From Vicinamibacterales bacterium (GTDB lineage Bacteria > Acidobacteriota > Vicinamibacteria > Vicinamibacterales > JAKQTR01), in the NCBI GenBank assembly GCA_025456345.1, contig JALOKU010000010.1, positions 1-58,917 of the forward strand: a stretch of DNA of 58,917 nt, read 5' to 3'. The position numbers were made by a program, and so were the translations under genes. The notes beneath the pieces were generated by a model, which was not told where the DNA came from, made no database searches, and saw only the letters and a list, made by a program, of their open reading frames with translations. Positions 50,194-58,797 of the stretch are shown here, one piece after another (position 1 is the stretch's first letter; each line of letters opens with the position of its first letter).

Positions 50194-51567
50194 ATGGAAT
50201 TCCACACGATTATCGAGCCGTTCCGGATCAAGTCCGTCGAGTCGGTCAAGTTCACCCGGCGGGAGGATCGCGTGACGGCGCTGCGCGCGGCAGGCTACAA
50301 CGTGTTCCGCCTGCACGCGGAGGACGTCCTGATCGACCTGCTGACCGACTCGGGGACCGGCGCCATGTCCGCCGCGCAGTGGAGCGCCATCATGCAGGCC
50401 GACGAGTCGTACGCCGGCAGCCGGTCGTTCTACCGGTTCGAGTCCGTCGTCAAGGACCTCACCGGGTTCGCGCACGTGATCCCGACGCACCAGGGCCGGG
50501 CCGCCGAGCGCATCCTGTTTCACACCGTCCTGAAACCCGGCCAGGTCGTGCCCAACAACAACCACTTCGACACGACCCGCGCCAACATCGAAGTGGAGGC
50601 GGCCGAGGCCCTGGACCTCGTCATCCATCAGGGCACGGTGCCCCACGTGATTCACCCGTTCAAGGGCGACATCGACCTTGCGGCGCTCGAGCGCCTGCTC
50701 GACGATCGCGGGGACCTGGTGCCGCTGGTGATGGTGACGGTCACCAACAACTCGGGCGGCGGGCAACCGGTGTCGCTGGAGAACCTGCGGGGCGTGCGGC
50801 GGTTGTGCGACCGGCACCGGAAGCCGTTCTTCCTCGACGCCTGCCGCTTCGCGGAGAACGCCTGGTTCATCAAGCTCCGCGAACCGGGGCAGGCAGGGCG
50901 CACGCCCAAGGCCATCGCGCAGGAGATGTTCTCGCTGGCCGACGGGTGCACCATGTCGGCCAAGAAGGACGGCCTGGCGAACATCGGGGGCTTTCTGGCG
51001 ATGAACGACCCCGCGTGGGCCGAGGCCGCGCGCAACCTGCTCATCCTGACCGAGGGGTTCCCGACGTACGGCGGCCTGGCGGGCTACGATCTCGAAGCGG
51101 TCGCCCGGGGCCTCGAGGAAGTGGTGGAGGAGGACTACCTCCGGTACCGGATCCGATCCACCGAGTACCTGGGCGAGAAGCTGATTGCGGCCGACGTGCC
51201 GATTATCCGCCCGCCGGGCGGGCACGCGATCTACCTCGACGCGCGGGCGCTGCTGCCGCACGTTCCGCCGCTGGCCTACCCGGGCATCGCGCTGGCGAAC
51301 CAGCTCTACGTCGAGGCGGGCATCCGCGGCGTGGAGATCGGCACCGTCATGTTCGGGATGCGCCCGGACGGGACCGAGCGCCCGGGTCCGATGGACCTGG
51401 TGCGGCTGGCCATCCCGCGGCGCGTCTACACGCAGTCGCACATCGACTACGTGGCCGAGGCCGTGATCGCGGTGGCGTCGGCGCGGGCCGGCCTGCGCGG
51501 TTACCGCATCGTCTCGGCGCCGAAGACGCTGCGGCACTTCACGGCCATGTTCGAGCCGATGGCCTAG
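50194..51567 (+). CDS. tnaA: Tryptophanase (tryptophan indole-lyase)
   Basis: A 457-residue PLP beta-eliminating lyase. Landmarks are LLTDSGTGAMS, PTHQGRAAERIL, VTNNSGGGQPVSL, FLDACRFAENAWFIK and the PLP lysine K258 in MSAKKDGLANIGG. Tyrosine phenol-lyase is the close paralogue. It has MERG with a substrate arginine and ends in LRFFTA, whereas here the sequence reads VEIG and LRHFTA, as in E. coli TnaA, so tryptophan is the likely substrate (products indole, pyruvate, ammonia). The ATG has GGGAG 6 bp upstream; a TATGCT hexamer near 50158 may be the -10. No TnaC-like leader peptide was seen. Its stop overlaps the convergent GcvH-like gene by 4 bp. Confidence 0.88.
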   Translation: MEFHTIIEPFRIKSVESVKFTRREDRVTALRAAGYNVFRLHAEDVLIDLLTDSGTGAMSAAQWSAIMQADESYAGSRSFYRFESVVKDLTGFAHVIPTHQGRAAERILFHTVLKPGQVVPNNNHFDTTRANIEVEAAEALDLVIHQGTVPHVIHPFKGDIDLAALERLLDDRGDLVPLVMVTVTNNSGGGQPVSLENLRGVRRLCDRHRKPFFLDACRFAENAWFIKLREPGQAGRTPKAIAQEMFSLADGCTMSAKKDGLANIGGFLAMNDPAWAEAARNLLILTEGFPTYGGLAGYDLEAVARGLEEVVEEDYLRYRIRSTEYLGEKLIAADVPIIRPPGGHAIYLDARALLPHVPPLAYPGIALANQLYVEAGIRGVEIGTVMFGMRPDGTERPGPMDLVRLAIPRRVYTQSHIDYVAEAVIAVASARAGLRGYRIVSAPKTLRHFTAMFEPMA

Positions 51568-52268
51568 CGGTTCTGCAGGAACTCGCGCGTGAGCTCCTGC
51601 CACTGTCCCTCCTCGAGCAGTTCCGGCGGATGCGTGACGTATTCACCGCCATCCGCCGCGGCCGATCCGAGCCTGGCCTCGAAGAACCGCGAGAGGCGGT
51701 GCTCCTCGTCCCACAGCCAGTTCTTCGCGCGGACGCCGGTCGGCAGTTGCTCGAAGGCGGAGTCGGACGGCGCCACCGCGAAGAGCCACCCCCGCGAGTA
51801 CGGATCGCGGTGCAGCAGCGACGCGTCCTCACGGACGGCCTGGTTGATGCGGGTGATCGTGCCGGCGACCGGCGACACGATGTGGGCGCGCCGCCGCGCC
51901 GTGCGGATTTCGCCCACCGGGTCGCCGGCCCGGACGACGGTGCCCACCGGCGCCAGCGTGAGCCCCATGGGCGCCTGGAACAGGCGCTGCGCCAGGTCGT
52001 CGAATCCGACGCGGACGCGCTGGCGGCCAACCGGCTTCACCCAGGTGTGGCCCGGCGCGTAGTAGACGTTGTCGCTCCAGAACAGGTGCCCGACCCGCAT
52101 GACGCCCTGCAATCGCCGGCGCACGGCGTCGACGCCCTTCATGCCCGTCAGGAACACGAAGACGGGCACCGAGAGCGCCGCCAGCACCAACAGCAGCAGA
52201 CCCATCCGGATGGCCAGGCCGGCGACCAGTACGGCTCCCGATTCAAGTGCAGTGAAGAGGGTGTCCAT
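51564..52268 (-). CDS. Membrane-anchored GcvH-fold protein without lipoyl lysine (copy A)
   Basis: A 234-residue protein: one N-terminal membrane helix (about 12-43, SGAVLVAGLAIRMGLLLLVL...), a basic linker and a GcvH-like barrel (about 65-165). HTWVKPVGRQRVRVGFDDLAQRLF matches the GcvH start HEWVRxEGxxxTVGIxDYAQ, and GEIRTARRRAHIVSPVAGTITRIN matches the GcvH loop, but the lipoylated lysine is replaced by Arg. It therefore cannot carry lipoate and is not a glycine-cleavage protein. By the positive-inside rule the barrel is probably cytoplasmic. It is the last gene of the HybA/HybB-like redox operon, 16 bp after the cytochrome gene. Confidence 0.8.
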   Translation of the reverse strand: MDTLFTALESGAVLVAGLAIRMGLLLLVLAALSVPVFVFLTGMKGVDAVRRRLQGVMRVGHLFWSDNVYYAPGHTWVKPVGRQRVRVGFDDLAQRLFQAPMGLTLAPVGTVVRAGDPVGEIRTARRRAHIVSPVAGTITRINQAVREDASLLHRDPYSRGWLFAVAPSDSAFEQLPTGVRAKNWLWDEEHRLSRFFEARLGSAAADGGEYVTHPPELLEEGQWQELTREFLQNR

Positions 52269-52284
52269 GATGTCCTCGACTTTC

Positions 52285-52644
52285 CTACTGCGAGCGGTGG
52301 CACAACGTGCAGTCGTCGAACCCGAACGACTTCTTCCCGTCGTGGCACGCGCCGCACGCCTGTCCCTTTTCCATCGCGGCGTGCGTGACGGGCTTCCCGT
52401 CGGCCGCCGCACCGGCCTTGAGTATGCTGAACGCCTTCGGGTGGCAGCTGGTGCACGACGGAGCCGATTCGTCGACGTGCGAGGCATGGTTGAAGGTCAC
52501 CTTGCCAGGGCTGTCACCGGTCTGGGCGAACTGATACGGCGCGGGCAGCTTCGGCATCTTCGACTGCGCCGCGACGGCGCTCCAGAGCGCCAGCACGAGG
52601 AGCAGAACGACGGCCGCCGCGCCACACCGCGTGCTGCTACGCAT
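52285..52644 (-). CDS. Triheme cytochrome c7-type protein
   Basis: The 119-residue precursor has a Sec signal peptide (AAAVVLLLVLALWSAVAAQ) and three CXXCH heme sites (CTSCH, CGACH, CTLCH) in about 65 residues, with extra histidines (FNHASH, THAAM) for axial ligation. This matches small c7/PpcA-like periplasmic electron carriers. The ATG at 52644 is chosen for the signal peptide; it overlaps the preceding GcvH-like gene by 8 bp. In this operon it is the natural periplasmic electron partner for the HybA/HybB-type module. Confidence 0.9.
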   Translation of the reverse strand: MRSSTRCGAAAVVLLLVLALWSAVAAQSKMPKLPAPYQFAQTGDSPGKVTFNHASHVDESAPSCTSCHPKAFSILKAGAAADGKPVTHAAMEKGQACGACHDGKKSFGFDDCTLCHRSQ

Positions 52645-53359
52645 CGGGGCCCTCCTCGGCGGTGAGCAGGAACGTGGCCGCCAGGCGATCCCAGCCATCC
52701 GGGTCGATGGCTCTGGCCATGCCGGCCACGGGCGCGCCGCCGTCCTGTGCCAGGGCCCCGAGGCCGGGCGCGACGTGGCCGCGAAGGCCTGCCGCGGCCT
52801 CTTCCATCCAGCGGTGGACGGCCCGTCCGGCCATCAGGTTGATCCGGTTGGCGCGGAGCCGCGACGGGCGCACCTTCATCAGCCAGCCGTCGCCGTACGG
52901 GTCGCGCTCGGCGAGGTCCGGGGAGGCGGCCAACGCGGGATTCAGCGCCGCCACCGTGCCGTCAACCGGCGACAGCATGTCCACGGAGCGGCCGTCGGCG
53001 GCGGTCAGGCTCCAGGCCTGTTCGCCCTGGCCCACCGAGGCGCCGACGGCCGGCAGTGACACGCGTGATAGCGGCCCGACCAGCTTGGCGGCGAAATCGT
53101 CCAGACCGACGGTCACCAGGCCGTCATCCCCGCCCATGAGCCACGCGTGCCCGCGGTGGAAGAGCCGATCGGCCGGGATCAGGAACCACTCGGCGGCCCT
53201 GGCCACCGGCGTGCGGCGTGTCGCCGTCGCAAGCGCCGGGGCCTTCGCCGGGCCCTGGACGTAGCTCCAGAACGGGATGAACAGGAGCAGGAAGAGCACC
53301 GCGATGCCGTATTCCAGCATCTTTGCCGAATACAACGTGAGGATGTCGTGCGGAATCAT
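52637..53359 (-). CDS. Membrane-anchored GcvH-fold protein without lipoyl lysine (copy B)
   Basis: A 240-residue protein with one N-terminal helix (about 16-34, YGIAVLFLLLFIPFWSYVQ), a basic linker and a GcvH-like domain (about 65-165): HAWLMGGDDGLVTVGLDDFAAKLVG followed by ADGRSVDMLSPVDGTVAALN. The position of the lipoyl lysine is Gly here. A C-terminal helical part (about 175-235) has no equivalent in GcvH. Copy A, encoded two genes downstream, has the same layout, so two such proteins belong to one complex or pathway. AGGAG lies 7 bp before the ATG. Confidence 0.8.
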   Translation of the reverse strand: MIPHDILTLYSAKMLEYGIAVLFLLLFIPFWSYVQGPAKAPALATATRRTPVARAAEWFLIPADRLFHRGHAWLMGGDDGLVTVGLDDFAAKLVGPLSRVSLPAVGASVGQGEQAWSLTAADGRSVDMLSPVDGTVAALNPALAASPDLAERDPYGDGWLMKVRPSRLRANRINLMAGRAVHRWMEEAAAGLRGHVAPGLGALAQDGGAPVAGMARAIDPDGWDRLAATFLLTAEEGPDA

Positions 53360-53371
53360 GCAAGGCTCCTG

Positions 53372-54601
53372 TCAGTGCGACGCGGAATTGCGGTACTCCG
53401 GCAGCTCGTTGAGCACCGGCATGCGATTGACAATCCACCGGAACGTCGAGACCCCGATGGTGACCAGCGTGATCGACACCATCACCTCCATCGCGCTCGG
53501 GAAGTACCGATCCGGCACGTTCCAGTTCATGGCGATCACGGACACGTTGAGGCGATTGACAATGATGCCCAGCACGGTCCAGGCGGCGGTCCAGCGCACC
53601 AGCGTGACGCGGCGGTGGCGCGCGCCGTAGGCGAAGAGCATCGACGGCAGCAGGATGAAGCCGAGCATCTCGACCAGGAACCAGTAGCCATAGGGGGTGG
53701 CGAGCAGCGCCCATCGCCCGCCGTCGGCGACGCCCTGCAGCTTCACGAAGAAGTAGGCGAAGAGGACGATGGACGCGCCGCGCGCGAGGCCGAGGGCGAT
53801 GCCGTCGATGTCCGTCTTGTGGTCGATGCGGGCCGCGAAGGCGCGGTGCGACAGCGCGCTCTCCACGATCACCATGCTGAGGCCCGCCGCGATGCTCGAG
53901 ATGAAGAAGTAGGCCGGGATGAACGGCGAATACCACAGCGGGTGGAGCTTGGTGGGCGCCATCAGGAAGAGCCCGCCGAGCGACGACTGGTGGAGCGTCG
54001 AGAGCATGACGCCGAAGACCGTAAGGCCGATGGTCATGCGGACCGCCCACAGGCGCGCCTTCGGCCAGCCGAGCCACTCGAACACCGGCGGCAGGAACTC
54101 CATGCCGAGCACGGTGAGGTAGAGGACCACGCACCAGGCGATCTCGAACATCACCGACGGGCCGCCCCACGAGAAGAAGATCGGCACGGGCAGGTTCCAG
54201 GGACGGCCGAGGTCGGCCATCAAACCCAGCACCGCGAACAGATAGCCGAGGAAGCCGGTCAGCACCGCCGGCCGGACCACCGGGTGGTACTTCTCGAGGC
54301 CGAAAATGTAGACCGACGCCGCCAGCGTGTAGCCGCCGGCGGCCAGCGCGACGCCGCTGAGCATGTCGAAACCGATCCAGATGCCCCACGGGTTCGTCTG
54401 GGACAGGTTCGTCGAGGCGCCGAGGCCGAAGATGAACCGGTAGGCGATGAGCGGCACGCCGATCGCCATGATGAGGCCGGCCAGGAAGTTGCCCGGCGTC
54501 GCGAGGCTCTTGAGGTACTCCCAGAAGGACATGCCGAGGAACAGCTTGTCGCTCGCCCAACTCCGCGCGGGCGTGGCGGTTGCGGTGGTCGAACTAGACA
54601 T
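53372..54601 (-). CDS. hybB: HybB/NrfD-type membrane quinol subunit
   Basis: A 409-residue integral membrane protein with about ten helices (LAGLIMAIGVPLIAYRFIFG, MLSGVALAAGGYTLAASVYIF, VLGLMADLGRPWNLPV, HQSSLGGLFLMAPTKLHPLW and others). DLGRPW and HQSSLGG are typical of the HybB branch of the NrfD/PsrC family. HybB in hydrogenase-2 couples HybA to the quinone pool, but no hydrogenase subunits are encoded in this window. Its start overlaps the hybA stop by 8 bp. Likely site of quinone oxidation or reduction in the complex encoded here. Confidence 0.9.
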   Translation of the reverse strand: MSSSTTATATPARSWASDKLFLGMSFWEYLKSLATPGNFLAGLIMAIGVPLIAYRFIFGLGASTNLSQTNPWGIWIGFDMLSGVALAAGGYTLAASVYIFGLEKYHPVVRPAVLTGFLGYLFAVLGLMADLGRPWNLPVPIFFSWGGPSVMFEIAWCVVLYLTVLGMEFLPPVFEWLGWPKARLWAVRMTIGLTVFGVMLSTLHQSSLGGLFLMAPTKLHPLWYSPFIPAYFFISSIAAGLSMVIVESALSHRAFAARIDHKTDIDGIALGLARGASIVLFAYFFVKLQGVADGGRWALLATPYGYWFLVEMLGFILLPSMLFAYGARHRRVTLVRWTAAWTVLGIIVNRLNVSVIAMNWNVPDRYFPSAMEVMVSITLVTIGVSTFRWIVNRMPVLNELPEYRNSASH

Positions 54602-55505
54602 GGTCGGCCTCCTCTCGCGCTTCGGTGCCGTGCGCTCCGATCTCGTTGCGGCGCTTGCTGAAGGTGTAGATGCCCATCAGCAGCGGCGGCCAGAGGGTGA
54701 GCACGAAGGGCACCGCGGCCAGAGAAGCCTGGGTCAGCGATGAGTAAGCGTAGGTGCCGAGTCCGGCGGGCATGCCCAGCTTCTCGAACGGGATGTCGGT
54801 GATGTACATCCAGCTGGTGCCGCCGACCTCGTCCTCGCCGAAGATGTGCCGCACGTAAGGGCTGTCCTTGGCGTAGAGGCGCTCGCGGGCGGTGTCGAGC
54901 AGCTGGTTGCGCAGGCCGAAGGTCAGCGCGCCGCTCGGGCACACCGACGTGCAGGCCGGCGCGTCGCCCTTGGCCTGCCGGTCGGCGCAGAACGTGCACT
55001 TTCTCACGTACGGCAGCGCCGAGTCGTATTCGTACTTGGGCACGTCGAACGGGCACGCGACCATGCAGTACCGGCACCCGAGGCAGCGGTCCTTGTGATA
55101 GACCACCGGTCCGGCGGGCGTCTTGTCCAGGGCGCGGACCAGGCACGCCGACGCGCACGCGGGTTCCACGCAGTGCATGCACTGCCGCTTGACGAAGCGC
55201 GCCGGCGTGGCGGCGGCGGCGGCGGCCTTGTTCACGACCGTAAAGGACACGGTGCTGGTCTTGCGCGGCGCCGCGAACACCGCCGCGTCGTCGAGCATGG
55301 CCGGCCCGGGCAGCGTGTTCGCTTCAGCGCACGCCGCTTCGCAGGCCCGGCAGCCGATGCACTTGGTCGTGTCCACCAGGACTCCGCGCCGGTTCGCGTC
55401 GAGCGACGCCGCGTCGGCCGACGCGGTGGCGGTCTTGGCGGGGGTCAGGGCCACGGCCCCCGCAGCCCCCGCCACTTTGAAGAATGCCCGTCGGTTCAGC
55501 TTCAT
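54594..55505 (-). CDS. hybA: HybA-like Tat-exported 4Fe-4S ferredoxin with C-terminal anchor
   Basis: A 303-residue protein with a Tat signal (NRRAFFKVAGAAGAVAL), four 4Fe-4S cysteine sets (C49-C52-C55-C59 in CIGCRACEAAC; CMHCVEPACASAC; CLGCRYCMVAC; CTFC...CTSVC) and one C-terminal membrane helix (about 262-282, LAAVPFVLTLWPPLLMGIYTF), the HybA layout. It would relay electrons on the periplasmic side between the HybB quinone site and the c-type cytochrome. GGAG lies about 11 bp before the ATG. The missing hydrogenase partner implies another electron donor or acceptor. Confidence 0.92.
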   Translation of the reverse strand: MKLNRRAFFKVAGAAGAVALTPAKTATASADAASLDANRRGVLVDTTKCIGCRACEAACAEANTLPGPAMLDDAAVFAAPRKTSTVSFTVVNKAAAAAATPARFVKRQCMHCVEPACASACLVRALDKTPAGPVVYHKDRCLGCRYCMVACPFDVPKYEYDSALPYVRKCTFCADRQAKGDAPACTSVCPSGALTFGLRNQLLDTARERLYAKDSPYVRHIFGEDEVGGTSWMYITDIPFEKLGMPAGLGTYAYSSLTQASLAAVPFVLTLWPPLLMGIYTFSKRRNEIGAHGTEAREEADHV

Positions 55506-55538
55506 AGTCAGTGACTCCGCGTGGAGTGTGTCGGGGTC

Positions 55539-55622
55539 TCAGGAGCGGCCCAGTGCCGTCACCAGGTACGAGGCGCCCACCAGCAGGAGCCCCAGAAGCG
55601 CGAGCGTGGGGATGATCATCAT
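55539..55622 (-). CDS. 27-residue membrane peptide in the redox operon
   Basis: A tiny frame, MMIIPTLALLGLLLVGASYLV followed by TALGRS, is one hydrophobic helix with a short polar end. Its ATG overlaps the preceding stop (ATGA) and follows an unusually strong ribosome site (GGAGGGAGG, 7 bp away). It is in the right place for a small subunit stabilising the HybB/NrfD-type protein, as CydX does for cytochrome bd; that role is a guess. Confidence 0.65.
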   Translation of the reverse strand: MMIIPTLALLGLLLVGASYLVTALGRS

Positions 55623-55843
55623 CGGAATACCTCCCTCCGGGCCGACGTGGCTGTCGCCGCTGCCGCAGCCGGCTGGCTGTGCGCCCGGATGCGGGTCAGC
55701 ACGTCCTTGAAGAGCGGGCAGGCCTCGTAGTCGTGCCCCAGGCACGGGTCGGCGCTCGCGATGCGGTCGAGCGGGACCAGCTTCTTGACGGGGTAGGCCT
55801 GGCAGTAGAGCATGACGACTTCTTTCAGATACGGGCAGGACAT
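55619..55843 (-). CDS. Cys-rich small protein, first gene of the redox operon
   Basis: A 74-residue protein MSCPYLKEVVMLYCQAYPVK... with five cysteines (two in CPYL/LYC, then PCLGHDYEACPLF) and an Ala-rich tail. The CPYL, LYC, PC and ACPLF spacing suggests a metal or Fe-S site. I do not know the family name. The start at 55843 is preferred to 55861 because the predicted sigma-54 transcript starts near 55865, which would leave only 4 nt for the upstream start, and AAAGGGG precedes 55843. Confidence 0.7.
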   Translation of the reverse strand: MSCPYLKEVVMLYCQAYPVKKLVPLDRIASADPCLGHDYEACPLFKDVLTRIRAHSQPAAAAATATSARREVFR

Positions 55844-56167
55844 TGCTGATGCCCCTTTCATCCACTCCAGGAGATAGCAAGGTCCGGGCCACCATCTGAG
55901 GAGAACGGAATCTTCGCGATAAGACCTTACATATCAGCGATATACATGCTTCAGGTACGATCGGGTCTGACCGGAGGAGGAGAGGCCTGTGTAGAGTAAT
56001 TAAGCGGCCTTCTCGCCCTCGGAGAGCGATCTGAGGATAGTTGGGCTGATTTGCTCGCGTTTCTTGATAATTGCGGAATTCAACGGCTTTGTTGGGAATT
56101 TCCTCGCCCTGTCGACTCACGCACCGTCGATGAACCGCCGATATGTCTCGAGAGCCCTTGGAGCGGC
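55844..56167. other. 324-bp regulatory region between the redox operon and the kinase gene
   Basis: It is visibly richer in A+T than its surroundings. It holds the minus-strand sigma-54 promoter (55876-55891), a dyad ATATC-AGC-GATAT (55931-55943) about 70 bp upstream of the predicted start and a related TTATCGCGA on the minus strand around 55915, together a plausible enhancer site for the NtrC-type regulator. On the plus strand TTGATA (near 56067) is a weak -35 for the kinase gene. No gene is apparent. Confidence 0.6.
55876..55891 (-). promoter_or_regulatory. Sigma-54 (-24/-12) promoter of the redox operon
   Basis: The minus strand reads TGGCCCGGACCTTGCT, differing from TGGCACG-N4-TTGCW only at one base of the -24 block, with the GG and GC at the exact required spacing. 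The start would be near 55865, just upstream of the first operon gene. Confidence 0.8.
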
Positions 56168-57358
56168 ATGTCATCAAGAGAGAGACTCGAACCGGCGCCT
56201 GAAGAGCCGCCCGACGGGCGGACCGTGATGTGTCCGCGATGCGGGGCCACAATGGCCGCCGGGCTGGCCTCGTGCCCGGCCTGCGGCATTGACGTCGCGC
56301 TGGCGGCCGTGCTGCTCGAGCGCCAGGCGCTCAGCGTGATTCCCGCCGGCCCGGGCACGCCGTTCGTCGGTGACGCGATGCTGTCGCGGTTCGGCGAATT
56401 CCTGATGAAGCAGGGGTACATCACGGCCGCGCAGCTTGACGCCGCCCTCGGGCGCCAGCGCGAGCTTGCCGGGGCCGGGGTCAGGGAGACGCTCGGGCAG
56501 GTCCTGCTCGAGATGCGCGTGATGACGCGCGAGCAGCTCGAGCTGGCGAGCGTCGAGCAGGTGCAGGAACTCCAGAGCGCCCTGCGGTCAGCCAACGTGC
56601 GGCTGGAGCAACGGGTGGCCGACCGCACGCGGGAGCTCGAGCAGGCCTATCGCAAACTCACCGAACTGGACCAGCTGAAAGGCAACTTCATTTCGAACGT
56701 GTCGCACGAGCTGCGGACGCCGCTCACCAAGATCAAGGGATTCAACGCGCTGCTGGCCTCCGGAGATCTGGGCGCGCTCACGGTCGAGCAGCAGCAGGCG
56801 GTGGAGGTGATGGGGCGCGGGGTGAGCGAGCTGGAGCGCCTCGTGGGAGACCTGATCCAGTTCGCCACCGGCGCCAGGGGCGAGATGGTGCTGCGGCCGG
56901 CCGTCATGCCCGTCGCCGAGGCACTGGAACGCGCGGTGGCCGCGCTGCGCGACCGTGCCGCGTCGGCGGACGTGATGCTGGCCTGTCATCCGCCCGGCCC
57001 CGGGGTCTGTCTGATGGCGGACCCTGAGAAGGTGCGCTGGGTACTCGATCAGCTCCTCGACAACGCGATCAAGTTCACCCCGGCCGGCGGGCGCATCGAG
57101 GCCGGCGCCGAGCCCTCGGGCGGCCGGGTCCGCATCTGGGTGACCGATACCGGGCCGGGGATCGCCGAAGATCGCCTGCCGGAACTCTTCGAGCCCTTCC
57201 ACCAGCTCGACGGGTCCGCGACGCGCCGCCGCGGGGGCACCGGGCTCGGCCTTGCCCTCGTGAAGATGATTGCCGCGGCCCACCAGGGCACCGTGTCGGT
57301 GGAGACCCGCCCCGGTGCCGGCAGCCGCTTCGTCGTCGACCTGCCCGCGGCTCCCTGA
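56168..57358 (+). CDS. Histidine kinase with zinc-ribbon and MshEN-like N-terminus
   Basis: A 396-residue soluble kinase. Residues 22-39 are a zinc ribbon (C22, C25, C36, C39: MCPRCGA...CPACG). Residues about 70-135 (FGEFLMKQGYITAAQLDAAL, LGQVLLEMRVMTREQLELA) resemble the GspE/MshE N-terminal domain, a known c-di-GMP-binding fold in MshE. A coiled coil (about 138-170) leads to HisKA with the phosphorylated His in NVSHELRTPL (about 180) and an ATPase domain with DNAIKFTPAGG, DTGPGIAED and GGTGLGLALVK. No membrane helix. The ATG has GGAG 4 bp upstream. It probably partners the NtrC-type regulator encoded next in the opposite direction. Confidence 0.88.
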   Translation: MSSRERLEPAPEEPPDGRTVMCPRCGATMAAGLASCPACGIDVALAAVLLERQALSVIPAGPGTPFVGDAMLSRFGEFLMKQGYITAAQLDAALGRQRELAGAGVRETLGQVLLEMRVMTREQLELASVEQVQELQSALRSANVRLEQRVADRTRELEQAYRKLTELDQLKGNFISNVSHELRTPLTKIKGFNALLASGDLGALTVEQQQAVEVMGRGVSELERLVGDLIQFATGARGEMVLRPAVMPVAEALERAVAALRDRAASADVMLACHPPGPGVCLMADPEKVRWVLDQLLDNAIKFTPAGGRIEAGAEPSGGRVRIWVTDTGPGIAEDRLPELFEPFHQLDGSATRRRGGTGLGLALVKMIAAAHQGTVSVETRPGAGSRFVVDLPAAP

Positions 57359-57423
57359 CGGCGTCGTCGCCGCCCGTTCCCGCCGCGTGGGCAGGCCGCC
57401 GCACGCCGGCGAGACGACGTGGC

Positions 57424-58797
<1,374 letters not shown>

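Noticed and set aside
51564-53359. GcvH-like genes considered as glycine-cleavage system or lipoate-binding proteins
   Set aside because: The lipoyl lysine is missing in both, each has a membrane anchor, and no gcvP/gcvT or lipoate genes are nearby.
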